Shown here one piece after another: positions 24,297-33,241 of a stretch of 64,000 bases of DNA. The position numbers and the translations under genes are program-made. Below the pieces are notes generated by a model that was given only the letters and a program-made list of their open reading frames with translations, had not been told where the DNA came from and did no database searches. Source of the stretch: an uncultured Selenomonadales bacterium (lineage in GTDB: Bacteria; Bacillota; Negativicutes; DSM-1736; Dendrosporobacteraceae). Each line of letters begins with the position of its first letter. The first letter of the stretch is position 1. The stretch is taken from contig CAMJML010000004.1 in NCBI GenBank assembly GCA_946407015.1, positions 240,601 to 304,600 of the forward strand. Direction: 5' to 3'.

Positions 24297-25256
24297 GTGA
24301 TCAATAAAATAACCAGTGGTGTGATTGTCTTGTTTTTGCTTGTTGGCAGCTTTTGGCTATTGGGGCAGGACAAGCAGGCAAAAAAGAGTGATTTCCGGCT
24401 AGTGACCGACAGTGCCGGCCGTCAGGTTTCTATTCCGGTTCGGCCCCAACGGGTGGTGGCCTTAAATGCCTCCAGTATCGATTTGTATATCAACTCCGGG
24501 GGCAATTTGGTTGGCCGCGCAAAGACGGAAGCCCTGCCCGCTTCTGTCCGGGCAGCCGTCCAGGGGGTGCCTGAGGTTGGCTTGCCGCCTAATCCCAGCC
24601 TGGAACAAATTGTGGCCCTGCAGCCCGATCTGGTGCTGGGAGTCAACATTCCCTTCCATCATGCCCTGGTGCCTGTTTTGGAAAAAGCGGGCATCCCCAT
24701 TTTGCTGCAAAATCTTGATAACGTTCAGCAGGTTTTGGATACCTTGCAATTTTATGGAGAACTGACCGGCCACCCGGATAAGGCAGCGGGTGAAATTTCC
24801 CGGATCGAAAATCAATACCAAGCGGTGGTAGCCGGTGTCAAAGGAAAAACAGCACCCCGGGTTCTGATACTTTCAGGGACGGCGGAAAGTTTTAGTATGG
24901 CCTTGTCCGGCAGCTTTGTCGGCGACCTGGTAAACCGTTTGGGTGGCGCCAATATTTCCGATCAGGCGGAAAATGCCGATCCCCAGTCAGGCTATGTCCC
25001 CCTTAGCCTGGAGTTTGTGGCCAAAGCCAATCCTGAGATCATTTTGTTTATCACCTATAGTTCGGATGAAAATGCCGAAGCGAAATTCCGCAACAATTTG
25101 AAAAATCATCCGATATGGCGGGATATGAAAGCCGTCCAGCAAAACCGGGTGTTTAAACTGCCGTATCACCTGTTTGCGGTTAATCCTGGTACACGGGTCG
25201 GCGAAGCTGTGGAAGTGCTGACCGGTCTGCTGTATCCGGCTAACGAAATAAAATAG
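24297..25256 (+). CDS. Membrane-anchored heme/iron-chelate binding protein
   Basis: This TroA-type substrate-binding protein of about 319 residues has an N-terminal hydrophobic segment (SGVIVLFLLVGSFWLLG) without a lipobox cysteine, so it is a membrane anchor or a signal-peptidase I site. The body has RLVTDSAGRQVSIPVRPQRV, PDLVLGVNIPFHHALVPVLE and KLPYHLFAVNPGTRVGEAVE, clearly paralogous to the zinc-ribbon fusion at 17756. It is the exported counterpart that can deliver substrate to the FecCD permease. Start choice lies between GTG 24288, 24291 and 24297; the last best fits the AAGGA spacing. The TonB receptor gene follows after 22 bases. Confidence 0.88.
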   Translation: MINKITSGVIVLFLLVGSFWLLGQDKQAKKSDFRLVTDSAGRQVSIPVRPQRVVALNASSIDLYINSGGNLVGRAKTEALPASVRAAVQGVPEVGLPPNPSLEQIVALQPDLVLGVNIPFHHALVPVLEKAGIPILLQNLDNVQQVLDTLQFYGELTGHPDKAAGEISRIENQYQAVVAGVKGKTAPRVLILSGTAESFSMALSGSFVGDLVNRLGGANISDQAENADPQSGYVPLSLEFVAKANPEIILFITYSSDENAEAKFRNNLKNHPIWRDMKAVQQNRVFKLPYHLFAVNPGTRVGEAVEVLTGLLYPANEIK

Positions 25257-25278
25257 ATTAACGAAAGGAAGTTGTCAT

Positions 25279-27240
25279 GTGAAAAGGGGATTTCACCCAA
25301 AGAAAAGCAGGGTTGCTTTGCTAAGCCTCAGCATTCTGACCGCATTAAGCCTGCCGGTTTATGCTGCTGAGGAAGAACCTTATCAGTTCAATGAGGTCGT
25401 GGTTACCGCCACCCGTACCGAGAACAAGGTTAAAGAAACGCCGACGGCGGTAGAGGTCATCACCAGAAACGATATCGACAAACTGGGAGCAAGGACTTTG
25501 CAGGAGGCCCTGCATTTAAGTACCAGTATTCAGATTTCACCGGCCATGGTAGGCAGTTCGGTTTCCATCCGGGGGATGGAAGGGCGGTACGTACTATTGT
25601 TGGTGGATGGGGAGCGTTTGACTTCAGAGGGATCTTACTCGACCATGAATAACTACGAATGGGACCGGATTAATCTGGATAATGTGGAACGGATTGAAAT
25701 TGTCCGGGGGATTGCCAGCTCCTTATACGGGTCGGATGCTTTAGGAGGTATCGTGAATGTCATTACCAAAACGCCTGGAAAGCCGGAGTTATCGCTGGCG
25801 TATAGCCCTGGCCGTTACAGCGATGATTTTGGGATTGGCTATGATCATTTTTCGGTCCGTTATGATACTGGGAAAACTCCTGCAGGTGCCTGGTCAATCA
25901 CGGCGGGGCAGTCCCGGAGCGATATGCTGCAGCGTCCGGATGAGCCCAATACCAGCAATTATTATGGAACACGAAGGTATTTGGACATCGCGGCCAAGTG
26001 GGATTTACAACATGATCGGCAACTGGATTTTAAAGCAGGCTTTTTAAAAGAAGATATGGAGCAATTATCTCAAATTTCAAGGCTGGTGATGTTTCCGCCG
26101 CCGCCGAAGGTTGTCTATGAGAATGGCCGCAATTATTATGAGAATGAAAGACAGTCTTACAGCATCGGCTTAAAAGGAAAACATCAGAACGGCGATTATG
26201 GCCTGCGCACGTATTATGGCAAACAGAAAAAAGTCCAGGATAATATCAATTATACAACCGGGGTGTATACTCCGAAGCTTCATGACAATGACCGTACAAC
26301 CTGGACACTGGAAGGCTGGTCTTCAAATCATCTTGACGACAATCATTTATTGACAACAGGTGGTGAGTTCCGTACCGAAACTTATGAGGGTACACGTGTT
26401 AATACCGGCAAAGCCAGTGTGGATTCCGCCGCCCTGTATGTCCAGGATGAATACCGGCTGGATGATCGCCTGTTGCTGGTTCCTTCGTTCCGTTATGACC
26501 ACAATAGTAAATTCGGCAATAATATTAGTCCCAAACTGGGAATGACTTACAATATGGATGACCACTATCGCCTGAAAGCCAATGTCGGGAAGGGCTTTAG
26601 AGCGCCGTCACTGGATGATCTGTATATTAAAATGTCCATGCAGGAAATGGGAGCGCCTCTAGCCGGGTATATTTACGGCAACCCCAATCTGAAGCCGGAA
26701 AAATCTACGAACTATGAAGTAGGTCTGGAAGGCGAAAAGGGAAAAACTTTTGGGAAAGTGAGTTACTTTGTCAATGATGTGACAAACTTAATTAAGGCAG
26801 AGTTGATCGAGGGGAGTACCAGCGATTATACGTATGTCAATGTCAACGAAGCCGATATTAACGGACTTGAATTTGAAGTCGGGCAACATCTGAACAATAA
26901 ATTTATGATTAAGTTCAGTCATACTTATTTGGATGCTACCGATGGCAATACTCATGAGAGGCTGACAGGAAGAGCGCAAAACCAGGGCAGCCTCCAGCTT
27001 CATTACGACAATGTTCAGGAAAATGGTATTAGTGCGGTTTTATGGCACACCTGGGTACAGGATTATAAGTATTCAACAACAGTGACCAAGAATTATAATA
27101 CCTGGAATCTCTCGGTAAATAAGAAATGGAATGACCGTTTTGACAGTTATATCCGCGTGGATAATATCTTCAACAAGAAAGACTATGACATCAATATGTG
27201 GGGATCATTGGTTCGTGTCGGCATGAACATGAAACTGTAA
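25279..27240 (+). CDS. TonB-dependent outer-membrane receptor
   Basis: The 653-residue protein has a signal peptide (LLSLSILTALSLPVYA followed by AEEE), a TonB-box-like NEVVVTATR, a plug domain (TPTAVEVITRNDIDKLGA, SVSIRGMEGRYVLLLVDGER, IEIVRGIASSLYGSDALGGI) and a C-terminal beta barrel with FRAPSLDDLY, NPNLKPEKSTNYEVGLEG and an aromatic-poor final strand ending RVGMNMKL. Such receptors import heme, siderophores or cobalamin across an outer membrane. Its place in a Fur operon with heme genes favours heme or a ferric chelate. GTG 25279 follows AAGGAAG. No tonB-exbB-exbD genes are in the window. Confidence 0.95.
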   Translation: MKRGFHPKKSRVALLSLSILTALSLPVYAAEEEPYQFNEVVVTATRTENKVKETPTAVEVITRNDIDKLGARTLQEALHLSTSIQISPAMVGSSVSIRGMEGRYVLLLVDGERLTSEGSYSTMNNYEWDRINLDNVERIEIVRGIASSLYGSDALGGIVNVITKTPGKPELSLAYSPGRYSDDFGIGYDHFSVRYDTGKTPAGAWSITAGQSRSDMLQRPDEPNTSNYYGTRRYLDIAAKWDLQHDRQLDFKAGFLKEDMEQLSQISRLVMFPPPPKVVYENGRNYYENERQSYSIGLKGKHQNGDYGLRTYYGKQKKVQDNINYTTGVYTPKLHDNDRTTWTLEGWSSNHLDDNHLLTTGGEFRTETYEGTRVNTGKASVDSAALYVQDEYRLDDRLLLVPSFRYDHNSKFGNNISPKLGMTYNMDDHYRLKANVGKGFRAPSLDDLYIKMSMQEMGAPLAGYIYGNPNLKPEKSTNYEVGLEGEKGKTFGKVSYFVNDVTNLIKAELIEGSTSDYTYVNVNEADINGLEFEVGQHLNNKFMIKFSHTYLDATDGNTHERLTGRAQNQGSLQLHYDNVQENGISAVLWHTWVQDYKYSTTVTKNYNTWNLSVNKKWNDRFDSYIRVDNIFNKKDYDINMWGSLVRVGMNMKL

Positions 27241-27241
27241 G

Positions 27242-28150
27242 ATGAACACAAGATACACAATATTTTTCATTACGGTGGTCTTAGGTGTCCTGCTGCTGTC
27301 TCCTGCCGTACAAGCCGGCAGTAAGGAGAACTTCCGGTTGTATGCAACGGCATCCGGCAAGGCGGTTTCTGTTGCTGAACTGCAAAACTGGGATTATGAT
27401 GTGCTGATATTCGGCGAGTACCATGACAATTCCGTTCTCCATGGTTTGGAAGCCGAACTGTTGAAACAAGCCTTTGCCCGACACTCCAAACTGGCGATAT
27501 CCTTGGAAATGTTTGAGCGCGATGTTCAACAGCCTTTAGATGCTTATCTGGCCGGCGAAATCAGCGAATCAGCCTTTTTAGAGCAGGCCCGGCCCTGGAA
27601 CAACTATCAACAGTCTTACCGGCCGCTGGTCGAGTTTGCCAGAGTCCATAAATTACCGGTTTTAGCGGCCAATATTCCCAGGTCCGTAGCTTCCCATTAT
27701 GCGCGGCAGGGAACACTGGATGGGATTGACATGGCCATGCAGCCCTATTTGCCTGTGGTTCACCGTATTCCCGACGGTGAATACAAGCGCCGGTTTTTTA
27801 CTCATATGCAGGAGCTGAGTACAGGCAACAGCGGGATGAAGGTGGCACCGGAGAAACTGGAAGCCTTTTACCAGGCACAGTGCCTGAAAGACGATGCCAT
27901 GGCTGAAAGCATTGTCCGGTATCATGACCACAATCCTGGCGGAAAGGTTATTCATTATCAAGGCGATTTTCATAGCCGCTTCCGGCTGGGGGCTGCTGGA
28001 AAGGTACAGGCCCTTGCACCAGCCCTGAAGATGCTGGTCTTGACGCCGGTATATGTAGCCGCTTTTACCGATTTGGCTGTACAAGCCAAACGCCTTCAGG
28101 CCGATGGCGATATCGTAGTGTTTATCCGGCAAGATTCATCCGTACAATAG
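27242..28150 (+). CDS. ChaN-family heme-binding protein
   Basis: The 302-residue protein has an N-terminal signal (IFFITVVLGVLLLSPAVQA) and the ChaN/DUF399 core: YDVLIFGEYHDNSVLHGLEAEL, AISLEMFERDVQQPLDAYL, RPWNNYQQSYRPLVEFA, LPVLAANIPRSVA and HYQGDFHSRFRLG. Campylobacter ChaN binds heme at the outer membrane. Here there is no lipobox cysteine, so it is probably periplasmic or membrane-anchored through the signal. ATG lies one base after the receptor stop, so it is co-translated with it. A perfect terminator follows. Confidence 0.88.
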   Translation: MNTRYTIFFITVVLGVLLLSPAVQAGSKENFRLYATASGKAVSVAELQNWDYDVLIFGEYHDNSVLHGLEAELLKQAFARHSKLAISLEMFERDVQQPLDAYLAGEISESAFLEQARPWNNYQQSYRPLVEFARVHKLPVLAANIPRSVASHYARQGTLDGIDMAMQPYLPVVHRIPDGEYKRRFFTHMQELSTGNSGMKVAPEKLEAFYQAQCLKDDAMAESIVRYHDHNPGGKVIHYQGDFHSRFRLGAAGKVQALAPALKMLVLTPVYVAAFTDLAVQAKRLQADGDIVVFIRQDSSVQ

Positions 28151-28156
28151 CAAAAT

Positions 28157-28202
28157 ACCTCTTATGCCTAGGTAACGATGCGGCATAAGAGGTGTTTTTT
28201 TT
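28157..28202 (+). terminator. Rho-independent terminator of heme operon 2
   Basis: ACCTCTTATGCC (28157-28168) pairs perfectly with GGCATAAGAGGT (28182-28193), followed by a run of eight T after one G. Confidence 0.95.
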
Positions 28203-28331
28203 GGTAAAAAGAGGCAAGCCGAAAAAGGGAATGCGGGTCGATGTAAATCCTGCGCATAATTGCCGGTATTTTCGTACATAGATAAATTAGCTGTTTTATT
28301 GATCTTGCATCTGATCAACCGGGAGGTCATT

Positions 28332-30971
28332 ATGTTCCAATATATTCTGCCATTTTCTAAAATTAATCGGCACAGCCTGTCTTTTGTTGGTGGAAAGGGG
28401 GCTAATTTAGGGGAAATAGCCCAAATTGCCGGGATCCATGTGCCTGCAGGCTTTTGTATTTCGACTCAGGCCTATCACGAGGTTGTGGCGTCAAGCTCAG
28501 AGCTCAAAGTGTTATTGAATGAGCTTGACCGTGTTGCGGTAAAAGGGCTGCAGGCAACCCAGCGGTTAGCCGGGCAGATCCGGCAGCAGTTCGAGGACTT
28601 CCCTTTTCCCGGGCTTTTGCAACAAGAGCTTGAGCAGGCCTGGCAAATGACCGGACAGGATTATGCGTATGCCATCCGGTCCAGTGCAACAGCCGAAGAT
28701 CTTCCCTATGCCTCGTTTGCGGGGCAGCAGGATACCTATCTGAATATCCAGGGGATAGCCAATATCGAGAAGCATATCCGCAAATGCTGGGCTTCGCTGT
28801 TTACTGACCGGGCCATTGTTTACCGGGATCAAAACGGTTTTGAACATAACAAAGTCGCCTTGGCGGTTGTCGTGCAGCAGATGGTATTTCCTGAGGCGGC
28901 AGGTATTCTATTTACGGCTGACCCTGTCAACGGGAATCGTAAGGTGGTTTCCATTGACGCCAGTTTTGGCCTCGGTGAAGCCCTGGTCTCCGGCAAAGTG
29001 AGTGCTGATTTGTATAAAGTTAGAGATAATCGCATAATTAAAAAGCAGATTGCCGTAAAGAAACTGGCCGTCTATTCTGTCGCGGAAGGCGGGACGGTTG
29101 AGCGGGAAGTACCGGTAGAGCTAAGAACAATGCCAGCCCTTCCTGATGAGCAGATCCTGGAGTTAGCTCATATCGGCAAAATCATTGAAAGTCATTTCGG
29201 GTGTCCCCAGGATATTGAATGGTGTCTAGACGCAGGAGTCATTTATGTCGTGCAAAGCCGTCCTATTACGACCTTATATCCACTGCCGGTGATTGCTGAG
29301 GATAACCCCCGGGTTTTTGTATCCATCGGGCATCAGCAAATGATGACCGATCCGATTAAACCGCTGGGAATATCGCTCTTTAGAAAAATCGGCTATGTGT
29401 CTGCCGACATCTATGAGGCTGGAGGACGTTTGTTTTCCGATATTTCCAATGCCTTGGCTTCCAGGATGGGACGAAAGGTGGCGCCATCTTTTGCCAAAAC
29501 CGATTTGTTGATGAGCAACGCCATTCTTGAAATTGCCAACCGGCGTGAGTTTATCAGGATGATTCAGCCCGGAGAGAAGAAAAACTCCTATTATGGCCAA
29601 GTAAAGAAACTGGCTTTGCCACTAATCCTGGGAACACTGGAAAACATGATCGGCACCGATGACAAGCAAATCGACAATCTCTGCCTATCGGCTCAGGTTA
29701 AGGCCAAACAAGTAGAAAACCGCCTGCAGGAATGTTCCGGAGTGGAACGGATCGAATATATTTCCACTAATGCCAGCGAAATTATGAACTGGGTACTGGA
29801 TGAGGAAATGATTGGTCCCATTACAGCAGCTTTGCTGGCCTTTGATCTGATCAACCGCTTAAGTAAACGCTGGCTGGGTGATTCTGAGCTTGTTCATGAG
29901 CTTAGCAAATCCCCGCCAGGTAATATTACGACGGAAATGGGGCTGGAATTGGGCGATTTGGCCGATTGCATCCGCCAATATCCCGATATTGTGGCGTATC
30001 TGCCTGAGGCACAGGACAGTACACTGCTGAGTGGATTGGGGCAATTTAGCGGTGGTCAAACCGTTCGGGAAGTCTTTGAAGCTTTCTTAACACGATACGG
30101 GATGCGCTGTCCGGGGGAAATTGACATCACCAGGCCCAGATGGCGGGAACGGCCTGCCCAGTTGATTGCGGCCATTCTCACGCATATTCAAAACCTGGAG
30201 CCAGGAGAGCATCGCCGGAAGTTTAGTGAGGGTAAGGCGGCAGCCGAGCAAGCGGCTGTTACTCTGTTAGTCGAATTGGAACAAACAACCGGTGGTGTGG
30301 TTAAGGTCAACATTATGAGACATTTAATCAAAATTTACCGGGGCCTGATTGGGTTCCGGGAATATCCGAAATACTTCCTGATTTCGCTATTTGGAATTTA
30401 TAAGCAGGCTATTTTGGAAGAAGCCGCAAAACTGCTGGAGAAAAATATTATCACGCAAGTAGAGGATGTCTATTATTTAGCTATTGATGAACTTAAGGAA
30501 GTGATTCGAACCGGTTCTTGTGATGCGCAGCTCATTGCTGAACGGCGGGAACAATATAAGGAGTATGAGAAGCTAACGCCTCCCCGGGTCATGACCAGTG
30601 AAGGGGAAATTATCTTTGGCAGTTATGGGCAGCAGGATGTTCCTTTCGGTGCCTTGGTTGGTCTGCCGGTATCGGCAGGCCTTACGGAAGGACGTGCCCG
30701 GGTCATTCTGCGGCCAGAGCAAGCCAATCTGGAAAAAGGGGATATCCTGATTGCTCCTTTTACCGATCCGGGATGGACTCCCTTTTTCGTATCGGCCAGC
30801 GCACTGGTTACCGAAGTGGGCGGTCTTATGACGCATGGGGCGGTCATTGCCAGAGAATATGGAATTCCGGCTGTGGTCGGGGTTCAGGAAGCAACCAAGC
30901 GAATCCGGGATGGACAGCGGATCCGGGTCAATGGCACCAAAGGCTATATCGAGTTGCTTGATGAATGTTAA
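28332..30971 (+). CDS. Rifampin phosphotransferase / PEP-synthase-like enzyme
   Basis: The 879-residue protein has an N-terminal PEP-synthase ATP-grasp domain (GGKGANLGEIAQI, AIRSSATAEDLPYASFAGQQ, EAAGILFTADPVNGNR, PQDIEWCLDAG, VQSRPIT), a long alpha-helical middle region, and a C-terminal phosphohistidine domain (GDILIAPFTDPGWTPFF, GGLMTHGAVIAREYGIPAVVG) with His835. The order ATP-grasp, substrate domain, His domain and the length near 870 match rifampin phosphotransferases; true PEP synthases have a C-terminal PEP-binding barrel, which is absent. Rifamycin inactivation is therefore possible, but many members have unknown substrates. ATG 28332 follows GGGAGG. It is monocistronic with a terminator after it. 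Confidence 0.8.
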   Translation: MFQYILPFSKINRHSLSFVGGKGANLGEIAQIAGIHVPAGFCISTQAYHEVVASSSELKVLLNELDRVAVKGLQATQRLAGQIRQQFEDFPFPGLLQQELEQAWQMTGQDYAYAIRSSATAEDLPYASFAGQQDTYLNIQGIANIEKHIRKCWASLFTDRAIVYRDQNGFEHNKVALAVVVQQMVFPEAAGILFTADPVNGNRKVVSIDASFGLGEALVSGKVSADLYKVRDNRIIKKQIAVKKLAVYSVAEGGTVEREVPVELRTMPALPDEQILELAHIGKIIESHFGCPQDIEWCLDAGVIYVVQSRPITTLYPLPVIAEDNPRVFVSIGHQQMMTDPIKPLGISLFRKIGYVSADIYEAGGRLFSDISNALASRMGRKVAPSFAKTDLLMSNAILEIANRREFIRMIQPGEKKNSYYGQVKKLALPLILGTLENMIGTDDKQIDNLCLSAQVKAKQVENRLQECSGVERIEYISTNASEIMNWVLDEEMIGPITAALLAFDLINRLSKRWLGDSELVHELSKSPPGNITTEMGLELGDLADCIRQYPDIVAYLPEAQDSTLLSGLGQFSGGQTVREVFEAFLTRYGMRCPGEIDITRPRWRERPAQLIAAILTHIQNLEPGEHRRKFSEGKAAAEQAAVTLLVELEQTTGGVVKVNIMRHLIKIYRGLIGFREYPKYFLISLFGIYKQAILEEAAKLLEKNIITQVEDVYYLAIDELKEVIRTGSCDAQLIAERREQYKEYEKLTPPRVMTSEGEIIFGSYGQQDVPFGALVGLPVSAGLTEGRARVILRPEQANLEKGDILIAPFTDPGWTPFFVSASALVTEVGGLMTHGAVIAREYGIPAVVGVQEATKRIRDGQRIRVNGTKGYIELLDEC

Positions 30972-31013
30972 CTGGTGGGGCTGAGAGGCAGTTATAAAAA
31001 AATCTGATGGACC

Positions 31014-31037
31014 AAGATGCCTGCGGGCATCTTTTTT
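31014..31037 (+). terminator. Rho-independent terminator
   Basis: AAGATGCC (31014-31021) pairs with GGCATCTT (31026-31033) around a TGCG tetraloop, followed by T. Confidence 0.93.
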
Positions 31038-31083
31038 ATTGCTCTGATTGCTTGGTGCTGGGGTTATTGTCAAAAGTTATGTA

Positions 31084-31112
31084 TTGAACTCATGGGGTTA
31101 ATTTGATAGACT
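31084..31112 (+). promoter_or_regulatory. Probable promoter of the PBP2 gene
   Basis: TTGAAC (31084-31089) and TAGACT (31107-31112) are spaced by 17 bases, about 50 bases before the gene start. The hexamers are imperfect. Confidence 0.4.
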
Positions 31113-31163
31113 GAAGACAAAAATCCCAAATCATACGCTAAGGAAGAAAAGTGAGGCAATTAC

Positions 31164-33014
31164 ATGGTAAGCAAGGCCGGCAAACGGGTTGGTGGATTGG
31201 GTGTTATTGTATTTTTAGTCATTTCCGTATTGATCAGCAGGTTAGCTTACCTTCAAATTATCAAAGGTGAAGAATATCATACGCTGGCTGACCAAAACCG
31301 CATTCGCTTAATCAAGATTACCGCTCCCCGCGGCACCTTTTATGACCGGAATGGTGTTCAATTGGTGAATAACCGGCCCGGCTTTTCGGTATCGCTGATG
31401 CCGATCGATCAGCCGGTTTCCCAGGATGTTATTATTAAATTATCGAATATCCTGGGGATTCAGCCAGACGAAATCAATAAAAAGGTAGCCAAAGAAGAGA
31501 ATCCTTTAACGCCCATCATTGTGAAAAGTGATGTGGGGCCTGAGGTTGTAGCGAAGATTGAAGAACGAAAAAGTGATCTGCCCAGTGTTGTGTTAGCCAT
31601 TCAAGCCGTCCGCAGTTATATTTACAATGATCTGGGGGCGCATATGTTTGGCTATGTGGGCGAAATTAATGACGATGAATTAAATAAAGGCAAAGATAAA
31701 GGCTATAAAACCGGTGATATTGTGGGCAAGTCCGGACTTGAACGAGTCTATGACAAGGAGCTGCGCGGGGTGGATGGCGGCGAGCAAGTTGAAGTGGATG
31801 TTACCGGGCGCCCGATTCAGCGGTTAGGCCGTAAAGAGCCTATCCCGGGCAATGATTTAATGCTGACCATTGATGCCAGGGTTCAGAAAGCCACCGAAGA
31901 ATCCATGGACAGACAGCTGAAGTACTTACAGAATAAATTAGGGAATGTCAATGCGAAAGCCGGCGCGGCGGTTGCCATCAATCCCAAAACGGGCGAAATC
32001 CTGGCTATGGTCAGCCGGCCGGCGTTTAATCCGAATCTGTTCAATGGCGGTATTTCGGAAAAGAACTGGAAAGCAATCAATGATAATCCCTTTAACCCCA
32101 TGCAAAACAGAGTGATTAATGGTGAATATCCGCCGGGATCGACGTTTAAGATTATTACCGGCACAGCAGCTTTGGAATTGGGCAAGGTGACACCGGAGGA
32201 GAAAATCCTGGATACCGGGAAACACTGGATTATTCCTAAAGGCAATGCTATGAATGAGGCCTTGGGCTGGATTAATTTCCAGGAAGCGCTGTCCAAATCC
32301 GATAATGTGTATTTCTATGAAATGGGAAATCGGTTAGGGATTGATAATCTGGAGACCTATGCCAGAATGTTCGGTCTTGGTACGGTAACCGGCATCAATC
32401 TGCCGGGTGAAGCCGAAGGGCTGGTGGCTAACCGGAAGTACAAAATGAAGGTTTATGAAGAAGAATGGTATTTATCCGAGACTTTTGATGCGGCGATCGG
32501 CCAGGGCTTCCAATTGGCGACGCCGTTGCAGGTCGCCGATGTCATGGCTCAGGTGGCCAATGGCGGTCATCGTTACCGTCCTTATCTGGTCAGTAAAATT
32601 GTGAATCCAAACGGTCAGCTGGTCAAAGAATTTAAGCCTGAGGAAATGGGAACTGTGACCATTTCCGATAAGACGTTAACGTTGATCAGGAATTCCTTGC
32701 GGGATGTGGCCTTGCCTGGAGGAACTGCGGCGGCGACCTTTGAGGGATTTCCCATTCCCATTGCCGGTAAAACCGGTACGGCTGAAAATCCACACGGGGA
32801 CGATCATGGCTGGTTTGTTGCTTATGCCCCATTTAATGATCCGCAAATTGTTGTGGCGGTACTGATTGAACAAGGGGGCTTCGGATCTGATTCGGCTGTT
32901 CCTATTGCCCGGAAGATGCTGGAGGCTTATTTCGATATTCCAGCACAAAAGAATTTTGCCGACTTCTATGCGGAAGAAGAAGCCGCTAAAACCGGTGTTC
33001 CTAAACAGCCATAG
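31164..33014 (+). CDS. mrdA: Penicillin-binding protein 2 (class B transpeptidase)
   Basis: The 616-residue protein has an N-terminal membrane anchor (VGGLGVIVFLVISVLISRLA), the class B dimerisation motif RGTFYDRNG with NRPGFSVSLMP, and a transpeptidase domain with STFK at Ser326, SDN at 379-381 and KTGTAE at 536. It crosslinks peptidoglycan, and PBP2 relatives pair with RodA in side-wall elongation. The length and GAAVAINPKTGEILAMVSRP segment match PBP2/MrdA. No rodA or mre genes are adjacent, which is unusual; the gene stands alone. A PBP2-like sporulation protein (SpoVD-type) is less likely since no PASTA domain is present. Confidence 0.92.
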   Translation: MVSKAGKRVGGLGVIVFLVISVLISRLAYLQIIKGEEYHTLADQNRIRLIKITAPRGTFYDRNGVQLVNNRPGFSVSLMPIDQPVSQDVIIKLSNILGIQPDEINKKVAKEENPLTPIIVKSDVGPEVVAKIEERKSDLPSVVLAIQAVRSYIYNDLGAHMFGYVGEINDDELNKGKDKGYKTGDIVGKSGLERVYDKELRGVDGGEQVEVDVTGRPIQRLGRKEPIPGNDLMLTIDARVQKATEESMDRQLKYLQNKLGNVNAKAGAAVAINPKTGEILAMVSRPAFNPNLFNGGISEKNWKAINDNPFNPMQNRVINGEYPPGSTFKIITGTAALELGKVTPEEKILDTGKHWIIPKGNAMNEALGWINFQEALSKSDNVYFYEMGNRLGIDNLETYARMFGLGTVTGINLPGEAEGLVANRKYKMKVYEEEWYLSETFDAAIGQGFQLATPLQVADVMAQVANGGHRYRPYLVSKIVNPNGQLVKEFKPEEMGTVTISDKTLTLIRNSLRDVALPGGTAAATFEGFPIPIAGKTGTAENPHGDDHGWFVAYAPFNDPQIVVAVLIEQGGFGSDSAVPIARKMLEAYFDIPAQKNFADFYAEEEAAKTGVPKQP

Positions 33015-33020
33015 GATTTA

Positions 33021-33068
33021 ATAGAAATAGACTTTACCCGTTATACTACGGGTAAAGTCTATTTCTAT
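33021..33068. terminator. 20-bp perfect hairpin after PBP2
   Basis: ATAGAAATAGACTTTACCCG (33021-33040) and its exact reverse complement (33049-33068) enclose an 8-base loop. The T-rich right end (TTTCTAT) makes it a plausible terminator, although no long T-tract follows. Confidence 0.65.
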
Positions 33069-33241
33069 GTGAGGCAGATTGCCAGGGCAGGAATTGCTGG
33101 TTTGGTTCAGAAAAGTAGCGTTGACCATCAGGGAGGAGTTTTATGGGTCTGTCCATAATTAATGAGTATTGGATGATAACTGGGAGATTTTGTAACTAAA
33201 GGATTAGGCTATCAGCAAAAAGCAGAAAGGGAGGATGGAAG